DNA of 64,000 nt from the NCBI RefSeq assembly GCF_016907755.1, contig NZ_JAFBCN010000001.1, positions 3,224,001-3,288,000 of the forward strand. Reading direction: 5' to 3'. Made by a program: the position numbers and the translations under genes. Positions within the stretch are counted from its first letter, which is position 1; the number at the start of each line of letters is the position of its first letter. This document shows, piece by piece, positions 27,310-36,809 of this stretch. Below the pieces are notes generated by a model, which saw only the letters and a list, made by a program, of their open reading frames with translations, ran no database searches and had not been told where the DNA came from. Source of the DNA: Cellulosimicrobium cellulans. GTDB lineage: Bacteria; Actinomycetota; Actinomycetes; Actinomycetales; Cellulomonadaceae.

Positions 27310-29388
27310 GTGCCCGCCCCCGCCGTACCGTCCGGCCCCGACGCACCGACCGGCGCACCTGCCGGGGACGCCTCGGGCGAGCTCGCGCGGGAGCAGGAGT
27401 TCCTGGCCGCCGCCCGCACGCAGCTCGCCCGCATGCGCGAGCGGGCCGGGTCGCTCCACGCCCTCGCCGGGGACCGGGTCAGCGCCGAGTACCTCGAGGC
27501 GGCGCTCGCCCGCCGGCTCGCCCAGCTCGCCGACGACCCGGAGGTCCCGCTCTTCTTCGGACGCATCGACCTCGACGCCGTGGACCACGAGCCCGCCGAG
27601 GTCTTCCACATCGGGCGTCGTCACGTCTCCGACCCCGAGGGCGACCCGCTCGTCGTCGACTGGCGCGCCCCGGTGAGCACGCCCTTCTACCGGGCCACCC
27701 GCACCGAGCCGATGGGCGTCGCCGCCCGCCGCCGCTACGGCTTCCAGCGCGGTGCCCTCACCGGATTCGAGGACGAGTCGCTCACCGCCCCGGGTCCCGG
27801 TGCGGAGTCCTCCGCGATCCTCGAGGCCGAGATCGAGCGACCCCGTACCGGGCCGATGCGCGACATCGTCGCCACCATCCAGCCCGAGCAGGACGTCATC
27901 GTGCGCAGCGGGCTCGACCGGACCGTCGTCGTGCAGGGGGCGCCCGGCACCGGCAAGACCGCCGTCGGGCTGCACCGTGCCGCGTACCTGCTGTACTCCC
28001 ACCGGGAGCGGGTGAGCCGTGCCGGCATGACCGTCGTGGGGCCCAACGCGAGCTTCCTGCGGTACATCCGCGACGTCCTGCCCGCCCTCGGCGAGGTCGA
28101 CGCGACCCAGACCACCGTCGAGGAGATCGTCACGGCGCACGGCCGCCTGCGCGGGACGGAGCCCGCGGACGTCGCCCGGCTCAAGGGCGACGTCCGCATG
28201 GCCGAGGTGCTCCGACGCGCCGTGTGGTCGCACCTCGTCGAGCCGTCCGAGGCGCTGGTGCTGCCGCGCGGTGCGCGCCGCTGGCGCGTCGCCGCGCACG
28301 AGGCACGCGAGGCCGTGGCCCAGGTGGTCGGCCGGGAGCCGCGCTTCGACGCCGGCCGCGACCACCTGCGCCACGCGCTCGCGCACCGGATCCTCGTGCA
28401 GATCGAGGAGTCCGGCGAGGCGCTCGACGAGCGGGCCTGGGACGCGCTCGCGCGCACCCGGCCTGTCCGGGACTACACCGCGGCGGTGTGGCCGAAGGTC
28501 ACGCCGCCGGCGCTTCTGCACCGGCTCCTCGTCGACCCCGCGTTCCTCGCCGCGAGCGCCGACGGCGTGCTCACCACGGCCGAGCAGGAGCTGCTGCGCC
28601 CGGCCCGACCGTCCCGCACGCCGGGCACGGCCCGCTGGACGCTGGCCGACCTCGTCCTGCTCGACGAGGTCGCCGACCTGCTGGCCCGCGGCGCGTCGGT
28701 CGCGCACGTCGTGGTGGACGAGGCGCAGGACCTGTCGCCCATGATGCTGCGCGCTCTCGGGCGCCGGGCGCGCACCGGCTCGCTGACGGTGCTGGGCGAC
28801 CTGGCCCAGGCGACCACGCCGTGGGGAGTCTCCTCGTGGACCGACGCGCTGACGCACCTCGGCAAGCCCGACGGCCACGTGGAGCAGCTCACCGCCGGCT
28901 TCCGCGTCCCCGGCGACGTCATCGAGTACGCGGCCCGCCTGCTGCCCTCGATCGCGCCGGACCTCGACCCGCCGGTCGCCGTCCGTCGCGCCCGGGGCGA
29001 GCTGGTCCTCACCACGGGCCCGCTGGTGGACCTGGTCCGCACGGCGCTCGGCCGCGAGGGCTCGGTCGGGCTCATCGTGCCCGACGGCGGCGCGGAGGCC
29101 GCGCGCAGGGCGCTCACCCAGGCCGGCCTCCCCTTCGCGGTCGTCGGCGAGGGGTCGGACGACGCGGGCACGGTCGAGTTCGACGCGCGCCTCGACCTCG
29201 TGCCCGCGTCGCTCGCGAAGGGGCTCGAGTTCGACCACGTCGTGCTGGACGACCCGGAGGGCGTCGTCCGGGGCGAGCCCGACCGGGTCACTGGCCTGCG
29301 GCGACTGTACGTCTGCCTGACCCGCGCGGTGACGTCGCTCGCCGTCCGCCACCGGGACGACCTGCCCGCCGAGCTCCGCCGCCCCTGA
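27310..29388 (+). CDS. UvrD-like helicase, HelD/HelR-type RNA polymerase-associated
   Basis: A 692-residue superfamily 1 ATPase of the HelD family. N-terminal coiled-coil helices (residues 20-75: EFLAAARTQLARMRERAG) are the arm that enters RNA polymerase in HelD structures. Walker A GAPGTGKT is at 210-217, Walker B VDEAQDLS at 470, and motif VI-like RRLYVCLTRA near the C-terminus. In actinobacteria such proteins free or recycle stalled RNA polymerase, and the HelR subgroup gives rifamycin tolerance; that subgroup assignment is inference. It starts at GTG 27310 after GGAGG. Divergent from rnpB and followed 68 bases later by recQ. Confidence 0.88.
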   Translation: MPAPAVPSGPDAPTGAPAGDASGELAREQEFLAAARTQLARMRERAGSLHALAGDRVSAEYLEAALARRLAQLADDPEVPLFFGRIDLDAVDHEPAEVFHIGRRHVSDPEGDPLVVDWRAPVSTPFYRATRTEPMGVAARRRYGFQRGALTGFEDESLTAPGPGAESSAILEAEIERPRTGPMRDIVATIQPEQDVIVRSGLDRTVVVQGAPGTGKTAVGLHRAAYLLYSHRERVSRAGMTVVGPNASFLRYIRDVLPALGEVDATQTTVEEIVTAHGRLRGTEPADVARLKGDVRMAEVLRRAVWSHLVEPSEALVLPRGARRWRVAAHEAREAVAQVVGREPRFDAGRDHLRHALAHRILVQIEESGEALDERAWDALARTRPVRDYTAAVWPKVTPPALLHRLLVDPAFLAASADGVLTTAEQELLRPARPSRTPGTARWTLADLVLLDEVADLLARGASVAHVVVDEAQDLSPMMLRALGRRARTGSLTVLGDLAQATTPWGVSSWTDALTHLGKPDGHVEQLTAGFRVPGDVIEYAARLLPSIAPDLDPPVAVRRARGELVLTTGPLVDLVRTALGREGSVGLIVPDGGAEAARRALTQAGLPFAVVGEGSDDAGTVEFDARLDLVPASLAKGLEFDHVVLDDPEGVVRGEPDRVTGLRRLYVCLTRAVTSLAVRHRDDLPAELRRP

Positions 29389-29456
29389 CGTGCGCCTCGG
29401 CGCGCCGGACGGACGCGCCGGGCCGCCGTGTCGGTCCTCGTCGGTAGGGTGCCCGG

Positions 29457-31298
<1,842 letters not shown>

Positions 31299-31364
31299 GC
31301 CGGCGCACCCCGGGCTCGGGGCCGTCCCCCGTCGCCTGCGGCGGGGCAAGACCCGGGACCGGCG

Positions 31365-31748
31365 TCAGACGTCGACGCGGTACGACAGCGCGAGCTCGTC
31401 GCCGCTGACCCCGCGGATGCCCCAGTTCTCGCGCGGGCTCTCCAGGATCACGAGCTCCACGTCGTCCGGGGTCAGGCCGAGGGCGGGCACGACGTCGTCG
31501 TACAGTGCCGCGATCAGCGCCCGCTTGGCCTCGCGCGTGCGGCCCGTGAAGCACACGACCTCGACGACGAGGTACGCGTCCGAGCGGGGGGCGACCAGGT
31601 CGTCGTCGTCCAGGAGCAGGAAGCGGTGGAACCGCTTGTCCGGCGGGAGCTGCCACGTGCGCACGAGCGCGTCGTGCAGTGCGTCGGACACCTCCGCCCG
31701 CCGCTCGCCCCACACGCTGCGCCGTCCGTAGATCTTCACCTGGGCCAT
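31365..31748 (-). CDS. Tautomerase-family protein
   Basis: 127 residues from ATG 31748. The beta-alpha-beta pattern and the segments KRFHRFLLLDDDDL and RTREAKRALIAALY fit the Tautomerase_2 / 4-oxalocrotonate tautomerase-like family. These enzymes use an N-terminal proline exposed after Met removal; here residue 2 is Ala (MAQVKIYG), so the classic catalytic base is missing unless translation starts elsewhere. An upstream ATG at 31772 (MRHGYARPM) does not give Pro2 either. The activity is therefore doubtful. It is convergent with recQ. Confidence 0.75.
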   Translation of the reverse strand: MAQVKIYGRRSVWGERRAEVSDALHDALVRTWQLPPDKRFHRFLLLDDDDLVAPRSDAYLVVEVVCFTGRTREAKRALIAALYDDVVPALGLTPDDVELVILESPRENWGIRGVSGDELALSYRVDV

Positions 31749-31834
31749 CGGGCGAGCGTAGCCGTGACGCACCCCACGCCGTCGTCCCTGGTCACGCGCC
31801 GCGACGACGCGGCGTCCGCTCGTAGAGTGGCCGC

Positions 31835-32677
31835 GTGCTCGTGCTGCTCCCCCCGTCCGAGGGCAAGACTCCCGCGCCCGACGGCGCCACGCCGGTCGAC
31901 CTCGCCGCGCTCACCTCTCCCGCCCTCACCGCGCACCGCGCGCAGGTGCTCGACGCGCTCGCGGCCGCGAGCGCGCGCCCGGACGCGCACGACGTCCTCG
32001 GCACGACGCCGGGGCTCGCCGACGAGGTGCGCCGCAACGCGTCCCTGCGGACGGCACCGGCGGGTACCGCCGCCGACGTCTACACGGGCGTGCTCTACGG
32101 TGCGGCCGACCTCGCGGGCGCGCTCGCGTCGGGCGGCGAGGCCGCGCGGCGGACGCGCGAGGACGTCCGCGTCGTGTCGGCGCTGTGGGGCGCACTCTCC
32201 CCCGCCGACCGCGTCCCGGCGTACCGGCTCTCCATGGCGGTCGACCTGCCCGGCGTCGGGAAGCTCGCGACCGCGTGGCGCCCGCACCTCGCCCCCGTGC
32301 TCGACGAGCGCGCGGCGGGCGACGTCGTCGTCGACTGCCGGTCCGCGACGTACGTGGGCGCGTGGAAGCCCTCGACCTCCGGGCCACGTTCGGCCGACTG
32401 GGTCGCGGTGCGGGTGGTGCGCGAGCACGCCGGGAAGCGCACCGTCGTCTCGCACAACGCCAAGCACACGCGCGGCGTGCTCGCCGGGCACCTGCTGCGC
32501 CGGGCCGCGGCGTCGCCGTCGTCGGCCGCCGAGCTGCTCGACGCCGCGGGCGAGCTCGTCGGCACGGTGATCGGCACCGAGGTGGGCTCGGGCCTGAGCT
32601 ATCGCCTCCTGGAGACGACGCTCCACGACGCGACCACCCGGAACGGGCCGCGCACGCTCGAGCTCGTCATCGCCTGA
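31835..32677 (+). CDS. yaaA: YaaA-family peroxide stress protein
   Basis: 280 residues. The family start MLVLLPPSEGKT is intact, as are YTGVLYGAADL and VDCRSATYVGAW and the region VSHNAKHTRG that binds DNA in YaaA structures. In Escherichia coli YaaA limits intracellular iron under peroxide stress and its helix-hairpin-helix fold binds DNA. It starts at GTG 31835. Transcribed with the TfoX-N gene 77 bases downstream. Confidence 0.92.
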   Translation: MLVLLPPSEGKTPAPDGATPVDLAALTSPALTAHRAQVLDALAAASARPDAHDVLGTTPGLADEVRRNASLRTAPAGTAADVYTGVLYGAADLAGALASGGEAARRTREDVRVVSALWGALSPADRVPAYRLSMAVDLPGVGKLATAWRPHLAPVLDERAAGDVVVDCRSATYVGAWKPSTSGPRSADWVAVRVVREHAGKRTVVSHNAKHTRGVLAGHLLRRAAASPSSAAELLDAAGELVGTVIGTEVGSGLSYRLLETTLHDATTRNGPRTLELVIA

Positions 32678-32754
32678 GCGATCGGCCGAGCGATCGACGG
32701 AACCCTGGGCTCGCACGCACTGCGGCCCGGCGCGGCGAGGTCCACAGTGGACCC

Positions 32755-33102
32755 ATGGTCTACAGCGAGGACCTCGCCGAGCGGATCCGCGGCGCCTTGG
32801 GGCCGCGCGCCCCGTTCGACGAGCGGAGGATGTTCGGCGGCATCGCGTTCCTCGTCAACACGCACCTGGCGCTCGGCGTCACCCGGGACGACCTCATGGT
32901 GCGGGTCGGCAAGGACGGCACGGGCGCGGCGCTCGAACGCGGCGGAACGGTCATGGAGATGGGCGGTCGCCCGATGACGGGGATGATCCTCGTCGAGGGC
33001 GCGCGGGTCGCCGACCCGGACGAGCTCGACGCGTGGGTCGCGACGGCCGTCGAGCACGCCCTCACGGAACCCGCCAAGGCGAAGAAGCCCCGGAAAGTGT
33101 GA
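32755..33102 (+). CDS. TfoX N-terminal domain protein
   Basis: 115 residues from ATG 32755. The TfoX_N hallmark is RRMFGGIAFLVN with a preceding helical SEDLAERIRGAL and a following LMVRVGKDG strand. The C-terminal TfoX/competence domain is absent; stand-alone TfoX_N proteins are common in actinobacteria and have no defined role. It ends in a Lys-rich tail (EPAKAKKPRKV). Confidence 0.88.
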   Translation: MVYSEDLAERIRGALGPRAPFDERRMFGGIAFLVNTHLALGVTRDDLMVRVGKDGTGAALERGGTVMEMGGRPMTGMILVEGARVADPDELDAWVATAVEHALTEPAKAKKPRKV

Positions 33103-33131
33103 CCCGCCCGATCGACGTCAGACTCCGACGG

Positions 33132-33180
33132 CGAGGTAGAACCCGCCGCCTCGGGGTAGAACGCGCGGAGCTCTACCTCG
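33132..33180. terminator. Inverted repeat between convergent TfoX-N and RNase H genes
   Basis: CGAGGTAGA (33132-33140) pairs with TCTACCTCG (33172-33180). A shorter GGTAGAAC repeat sits in the loop, and a 9-base GACGTCAGA direct repeat flanks the whole region (33114-33122 and 33210-33218). It is plausibly a weak bidirectional terminator. Confidence 0.4.
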
Positions 33181-33213
33181 CGACCGGAGGCTCTATCTGG
33201 CGGAGGACGGACG

Positions 33214-34467
33214 TCAGAGGTCGCTCGGGACGCCCTGGGCGGTGAGCTCGCTCGTGCCGTCGGCCCACAGGCGCAGGATGCTCACCGACGCCGGCGGCAC
33301 CCGCACGCGCGACCACTGCGACGGCGGCGCGCCGATCGCCGTGCCGATCGCGGCGCGCACCTGCACCGCGTGGCCCACGACGACCGCCGTCCGGCCCGCC
33401 GCCCCCGCACCCGCACCCGCACCCGCACCCGGCAGGAGCGTGTCGACGAGGTCCTGGAGCCCGTGCCAGACGCGCGCGCCGACGTCGGCGTACGACTCGC
33501 CGCCCGGGGCCGCGGTCGTGCCGGTCGTGTGCCAGGCGTGCAGGCGGCCCGGCCACGCGGCGTCGACCTCCGCGGCCGTGAGCCCCTCCCACTCCCCGAA
33601 GTCGACCTCGGCGAACCGGTCGTCCGTCGTGACGTGGACGCCGAGCCGGCGGCCGACCGCTCGCGCGGTCTCCTGCGCGCGCACCATGGGCGAGGCGACG
33701 ATCGCGGACGGCCGCGGCAGGTCGGGCCACGCCTGGCGGCCGATCCGGAACACCAGGTCGGCCGCCTGCGCGGCCTGCGTGCGGCCGCGCGCCGTCAGCG
33801 ACGGGCCGGGGACCGACGACCCGCTGAACGCACCCGCGACCGTGAGCGGCGTCTGCCCGTGGCGCACCAGCACGACCGTGAGCGCGGGCGCGTCGTCGAA
33901 CCGGACCGCGGCGCCGGACGGGCGGGCGGGGGTGTCGAACGCGGCCGACTCGCCCGGGACGTCGGTGGACGCCTCGGCCGCGTCGAGACCCGGATCGCGG
34001 TCGGGGTCACCCGGCGCAGCGCCCGCCGGGTAGTCGCGCACGACCGTGCCCGCCGTGTCCATCGCCTCGTTCGCGAGGGCGTCCGCCGCGGAGTTCTGCG
34101 CGCGCGGCACCCACTCGTACGCGACCTGGCCCGCCGGCAGCACCGCGGCGGCCTCGGCGGCGAGGCGGCGCATGTCGTCGTGCTTGATCTGCCAGCGCCC
34201 CGACATCTGCTCGACGACGAGCCGCGAGTCCATCCGCACGGTCACCCGGGCGTCCGGGTCGATCTCCGCGGCGGCGCGCAGCCCCGCGACGAGGCCGGAG
34301 TACTCGGCGACGTTGTTCGTCGTCGTCCCGAGGAACGCGGCGCGCTCGGCGAGGACCTGCCCGCTCGCGCCGTCGCGCACGAGCGCGCCGAAGCCCGCGG
34401 GTCCGGGGTTCCCCCGGGACCCGCCGTCGGCCTCGACGACGAGGTGCCGTCGACCGTCCGCGCTCAC
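33214..34467 (-). CDS. Bifunctional RNase HI / acid phosphatase (CobC-like)
   Basis: A 417-residue fusion known in actinobacteria (mycobacterial Rv2228c). The N-terminal RNase HI domain (residues 1-145) has the catalytic carboxylates in VEADGGSRGNPGPAG, NVAEYSGL, MDSRLVV and NSAADALANEA. A Pro/Ala linker leads to a phosphoglycerate-mutase-like domain: VLVRHGQTPLT, RAQETA, VDFGEWEGL and VVVGHAVQVR with the active-site His, an alpha-ribazole-phosphatase type. It cuts RNA in RNA-DNA hybrids and is proposed to work in cobalamin synthesis. It starts at GTG 34467, overlapping the upstream gene by four bases. The C-terminal domain contains a Gly-Ala repeat (GAGAGAGAG) from a hexanucleotide tract. 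Confidence 0.93.
   Translation of the reverse strand: MSADGRRHLVVEADGGSRGNPGPAGFGALVRDGASGQVLAERAAFLGTTTNNVAEYSGLVAGLRAAAEIDPDARVTVRMDSRLVVEQMSGRWQIKHDDMRRLAAEAAAVLPAGQVAYEWVPRAQNSAADALANEAMDTAGTVVRDYPAGAAPGDPDRDPGLDAAEASTDVPGESAAFDTPARPSGAAVRFDDAPALTVVLVRHGQTPLTVAGAFSGSSVPGPSLTARGRTQAAQAADLVFRIGRQAWPDLPRPSAIVASPMVRAQETARAVGRRLGVHVTTDDRFAEVDFGEWEGLTAAEVDAAWPGRLHAWHTTGTTAAPGGESYADVGARVWHGLQDLVDTLLPGAGAGAGAGAAGRTAVVVGHAVQVRAAIGTAIGAPPSQWSRVRVPPASVSILRLWADGTSELTAQGVPSDL
33405..33431. repeat. Hexanucleotide microsatellite inside the RNase H/phosphatase gene
   Basis: About four and a half copies of CCCGCA encoding the (Gly-Ala)n run between the phosphatase helices. Copy number could vary by slippage in frame. 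Confidence 0.8.
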
Positions 34468-35207
34468 GCGCCGGCGCCCTCCGGCCGCACGACGATGTGG
34501 CCGTAGTCCTCGAGGCGCACCACCTGGTCGGGCGCGGCGGACGTGATCGCTGCGAGCTCGGCCGGGCTCAGGGAGACGTTGAGCCCGGCCACGTGCTGGC
34601 CGCGCAGGGCGACGACGCCCCGGCCGCCGTTCTGGTCGCGCACGCGTTCGTAGAGGGCGAGGAGCCCGGCGTCGAGGCCCGCGACGGCGTCGGTGCGCTT
34701 GCCCGCGACCTGGCCGGCCTCGGCGTCGAGCTCGGCGTAGCGCGCGTCCCGAGCGGCCACGACCTCGGCCTTCGCGGCCTCCAGCTCGGCGTTCGCGGAC
34801 TCCAGCTTGGCGAGCGCCTCCTCGTGCGCCTCGAGCCGCTCCATGACGTCCAGCTCGACCTCCTCCAGCACGCCCTGGCGCCGCGCGAGGGACTCGAGCT
34901 CCGCGACGAGCGCCTGCGCGTCCTTGGCCCCGACCTGCCCCGAGTCGAGCCGCGACTGGTCGCGCGTCGCGCGCGTGCGCACCTGCTCGACGTCGGTCTC
35001 GGCCTTGGTGAGCTCGCGCTTGAGGTCGCTCACCGCGGTGCGGGACTCGACGAGCTTGCCCCGCAGGTCCGCCATCTGGGCGTCGAGCTCGGCGATGCGC
35101 GCGTGCTCGGGCAGGTTCTTGCGCTGGTGCGCGAGCTGCTGCGCCCGCGTGTCGAGCTCCTGGACGTCGAGCAGGCGGAGCTGGTCGGCGGGCGGTGCGG
35201 TGGCCAC
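34464..35207 (-). CDS. Coiled-coil protein of the zinc-ribbon (zf-RING_7-like) family with no cysteines
   Basis: 247 residues. A long antiparallel coiled coil spans roughly residues 15-185 (LDTRAQQLAHQRKNLPEHAR...). The C-terminal domain has the family's shape, SLSPAELAAITSAAPDQVVRLEDYGHIVVR, which in relatives is a zinc ribbon (CxxC ... CxxCG). All four ligand cysteines are missing and the whole protein has no cysteine. Its position between Nif3 and the RNase H/phosphatase gene, with overlapping start and stop, is the actinobacterial standard (mycobacterial Rv2229c). The family role is unknown; a structural role seems likely. Start ATG 35207 with AAAGGAACC upstream. Confidence 0.88.
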   Translation of the reverse strand: MATAPPADQLRLLDVQELDTRAQQLAHQRKNLPEHARIAELDAQMADLRGKLVESRTAVSDLKRELTKAETDVEQVRTRATRDQSRLDSGQVGAKDAQALVAELESLARRQGVLEEVELDVMERLEAHEEALAKLESANAELEAAKAEVVAARDARYAELDAEAGQVAGKRTDAVAGLDAGLLALYERVRDQNGGRGVVALRGQHVAGLNVSLSPAELAAITSAAPDQVVRLEDYGHIVVRPEGAGA

Positions 35208-35259
35208 AGGTGGTTCCTTTCGTGGGCCCTGTGCGGGGCCGGCGTGCGGGGTCGGGGAG

Positions 35260-36264
35260 TCAGGCGTGCGGGTCGGCTCGCGGATCGGCGGGTGAGTCGG
35301 CCGGCACGGACGCGATCCGTGCGGTCCACGGGTCCGTGACGAGCGTGCTCACGCGCGTCTCGACGACCGTCCCGGGCTGCGCGCGCGCGAGGACGCGAGC
35401 CAGGTCCTCGGCAGCGTAACGGAGCCACGGCCACTCGGAGGCGTAGTGCGGCACGTCGACGAGGAACGGTGTCCCCGCCTCTCCACCGCCTTCGAGCCGC
35501 GCGCGCTCGCGCAGCTCGGAGACCGGGTGGTGCCGCAGGTCCGACGTGAGGTAGACGTCGGCGCCGCTCGCACGGACGGCGTCGAACAGCGAGTCGCCCG
35601 ACCCGCCGACGACGGCGACGGACTCCACGGGTGCGTCGAGGTCGCCCGCGACGCGCACACCCTGGACCGTGGGCGGGAGCACCTGGGCGACGCGCTGCGC
35701 GAAGCCGCGCAGCGTCGTCGGCTCCGCGAGGCGCCCGACCCGGCCCGTACCGGTCGACGCCGCCTCGTGCGGAGACGGCGCCGGGTGGGCGACGAGCGGC
35801 ACGCGGTGCAGCAGGTCGAGGGCGTCCGCGAGCGCGTCGGCGACACCGCGCTCCGCCGCGTCGGCGTTCGTGTGCGCGACGTACAGGCCGCAGCCGCCCC
35901 GGATGAGCCGGTGCACGAGCGAGCCCTTGAACGTCGTCGCGGCGACCGAGTGCACGGGCCGCAGGAACAGGGGGTGGTGCGTGACCAGCAGGTCCGCGCC
36001 CCAGGCGAGCGCCTCGTCGGCGACCTCCTCGACCGGGTCGACGGCGAACAGCACCCGGCGCACGGGAGCGCCCGGGTCCCCGGCCACGAGCCCGACGGCG
36101 TCCCACGCCTCGGCGGTCGACGGCGGGTACAGCTCGTCCAGCGTCCGCACGACACGGCCGAGCGTCGGGCGCGCGGCGTCGTCGGCCACGGGGACGGCGG
36201 ACGAGGGGTCGGCGCTCGTCGTCGCGGTGCTCGTCTCGGTGCTCGGATCGGGCGCGACGGTCAT
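35260..36264 (-). CDS. Nif3-like dinuclear metal centre hexameric protein
   Basis: A 334-residue Nif3/YbgI protein. The metal-binding histidines and acidic residues appear in LLVTHHPLFLRP, VAHTNADAAERG and, near the C-terminus, LVDVPHYASEW. The 35-residue Ser/Thr-rich N-terminus is not part of the fold. Nif3 proteins form hexameric toroids; suggested roles include GTP cyclohydrolase-like and DNA-related activity, unproven. First gene of the Nif3 / coiled-coil / RNase H-phosphatase unit; a 52-base gap follows. Divergent from arsR. Confidence 0.92.
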   Translation of the reverse strand: MTVAPDPSTETSTATTSADPSSAVPVADDAARPTLGRVVRTLDELYPPSTAEAWDAVGLVAGDPGAPVRRVLFAVDPVEEVADEALAWGADLLVTHHPLFLRPVHSVAATTFKGSLVHRLIRGGCGLYVAHTNADAAERGVADALADALDLLHRVPLVAHPAPSPHEAASTGTGRVGRLAEPTTLRGFAQRVAQVLPPTVQGVRVAGDLDAPVESVAVVGGSGDSLFDAVRASGADVYLTSDLRHHPVSELRERARLEGGGEAGTPFLVDVPHYASEWPWLRYAAEDLARVLARAQPGTVVETRVSTLVTDPWTARIASVPADSPADPRADPHA

Positions 36265-36313
36265 GGCGGCAGGCTATCCCGCGCGGGGCGACGGGGTGCC
36301 GCCGGACATGGTT

Positions 36314-36335
36314 TGATGGATTGCGCAATCCATCA
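36314..36335. promoter_or_regulatory. Perfect 22-bp palindrome, probable ArsR-family operator
   Basis: TGATGGATTG followed directly by CGCAATCCATCA is identical to its own reverse complement. It lies 21 bases upstream of the arsR start, between arsR and the divergent nif3 gene. ArsR-family repressors typically bind such imperfect or perfect 12-2-12-like palindromes over their own promoters. Whether it acts on both directions is unknown. Confidence 0.75.
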
Positions 36336-36356
36336 TTCCGTTGCCCCGGAGGACCC

Positions 36357-36809
36357 GTGTCCCGCACACCCCGACCCGCCCGGCCCGACGACGGCGCCCA
36401 CGGCACCGACGAGGCCGCTCCCCTCTACCGCATCAAGGCCGAGCTCTTCCGGTGCCTCGCGCACCCCACCCGCATCCAGGTGCTCGAGGTCCTCGCGGCC
36501 GACGCCGACCACACCGCGCCCGTGTCCGACCTCCTGGACGTCACCGGGTGCGAGCCCTCCCAGCTCTCCCAGCACCTCGCCGTGCTGCGCCGGGCCGGGG
36601 TCGTCACCTCGACCCGCAGCGGCAACGCGGTCGAGTACCGCCTCGCCGAGCCCCTCGTCGCCGAGCTCCTCGTCGTCGCGCGCGCGTTCCTCCTCTCGAG
36701 CCTCGCGGGCGCGTCCGACCAGCTCGAGGCCGCGCGACGGCTCCCCGCCCTGCCGGGCGCGTCGGCGCGGGCCGTGCTCGACGCGACCACGTCGACCGCC
36801 TCCGCATGA
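36357..36809 (+). CDS. ArsR-family transcriptional regulator
   Basis: 150 residues from GTG 36357, placed after GGAGG (36347-36352). Winged-helix DNA-binding domain spans about residues 25-105: LFRCLAHPTRIQVLEVL, then helix-turn-helix SDLLDVTGCEPSQLSQHLAVLRR and wing GVVTSTRSGNAVEYRL. The metal-binding cysteine pair of arsenic or cadmium sensors (ELCVCDL) is not present in the usual place, although Cys residues occur (FRCL, GCEP); the signal is unknown. It overlaps the SulP start by four bases (ATGA) and probably controls itself and SulP through the upstream palindrome. Confidence 0.9.
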   Translation: MSRTPRPARPDDGAHGTDEAAPLYRIKAELFRCLAHPTRIQVLEVLAADADHTAPVSDLLDVTGCEPSQLSQHLAVLRRAGVVTSTRSGNAVEYRLAEPLVAELLVVARAFLLSSLAGASDQLEAARRLPALPGASARAVLDATTSTASA

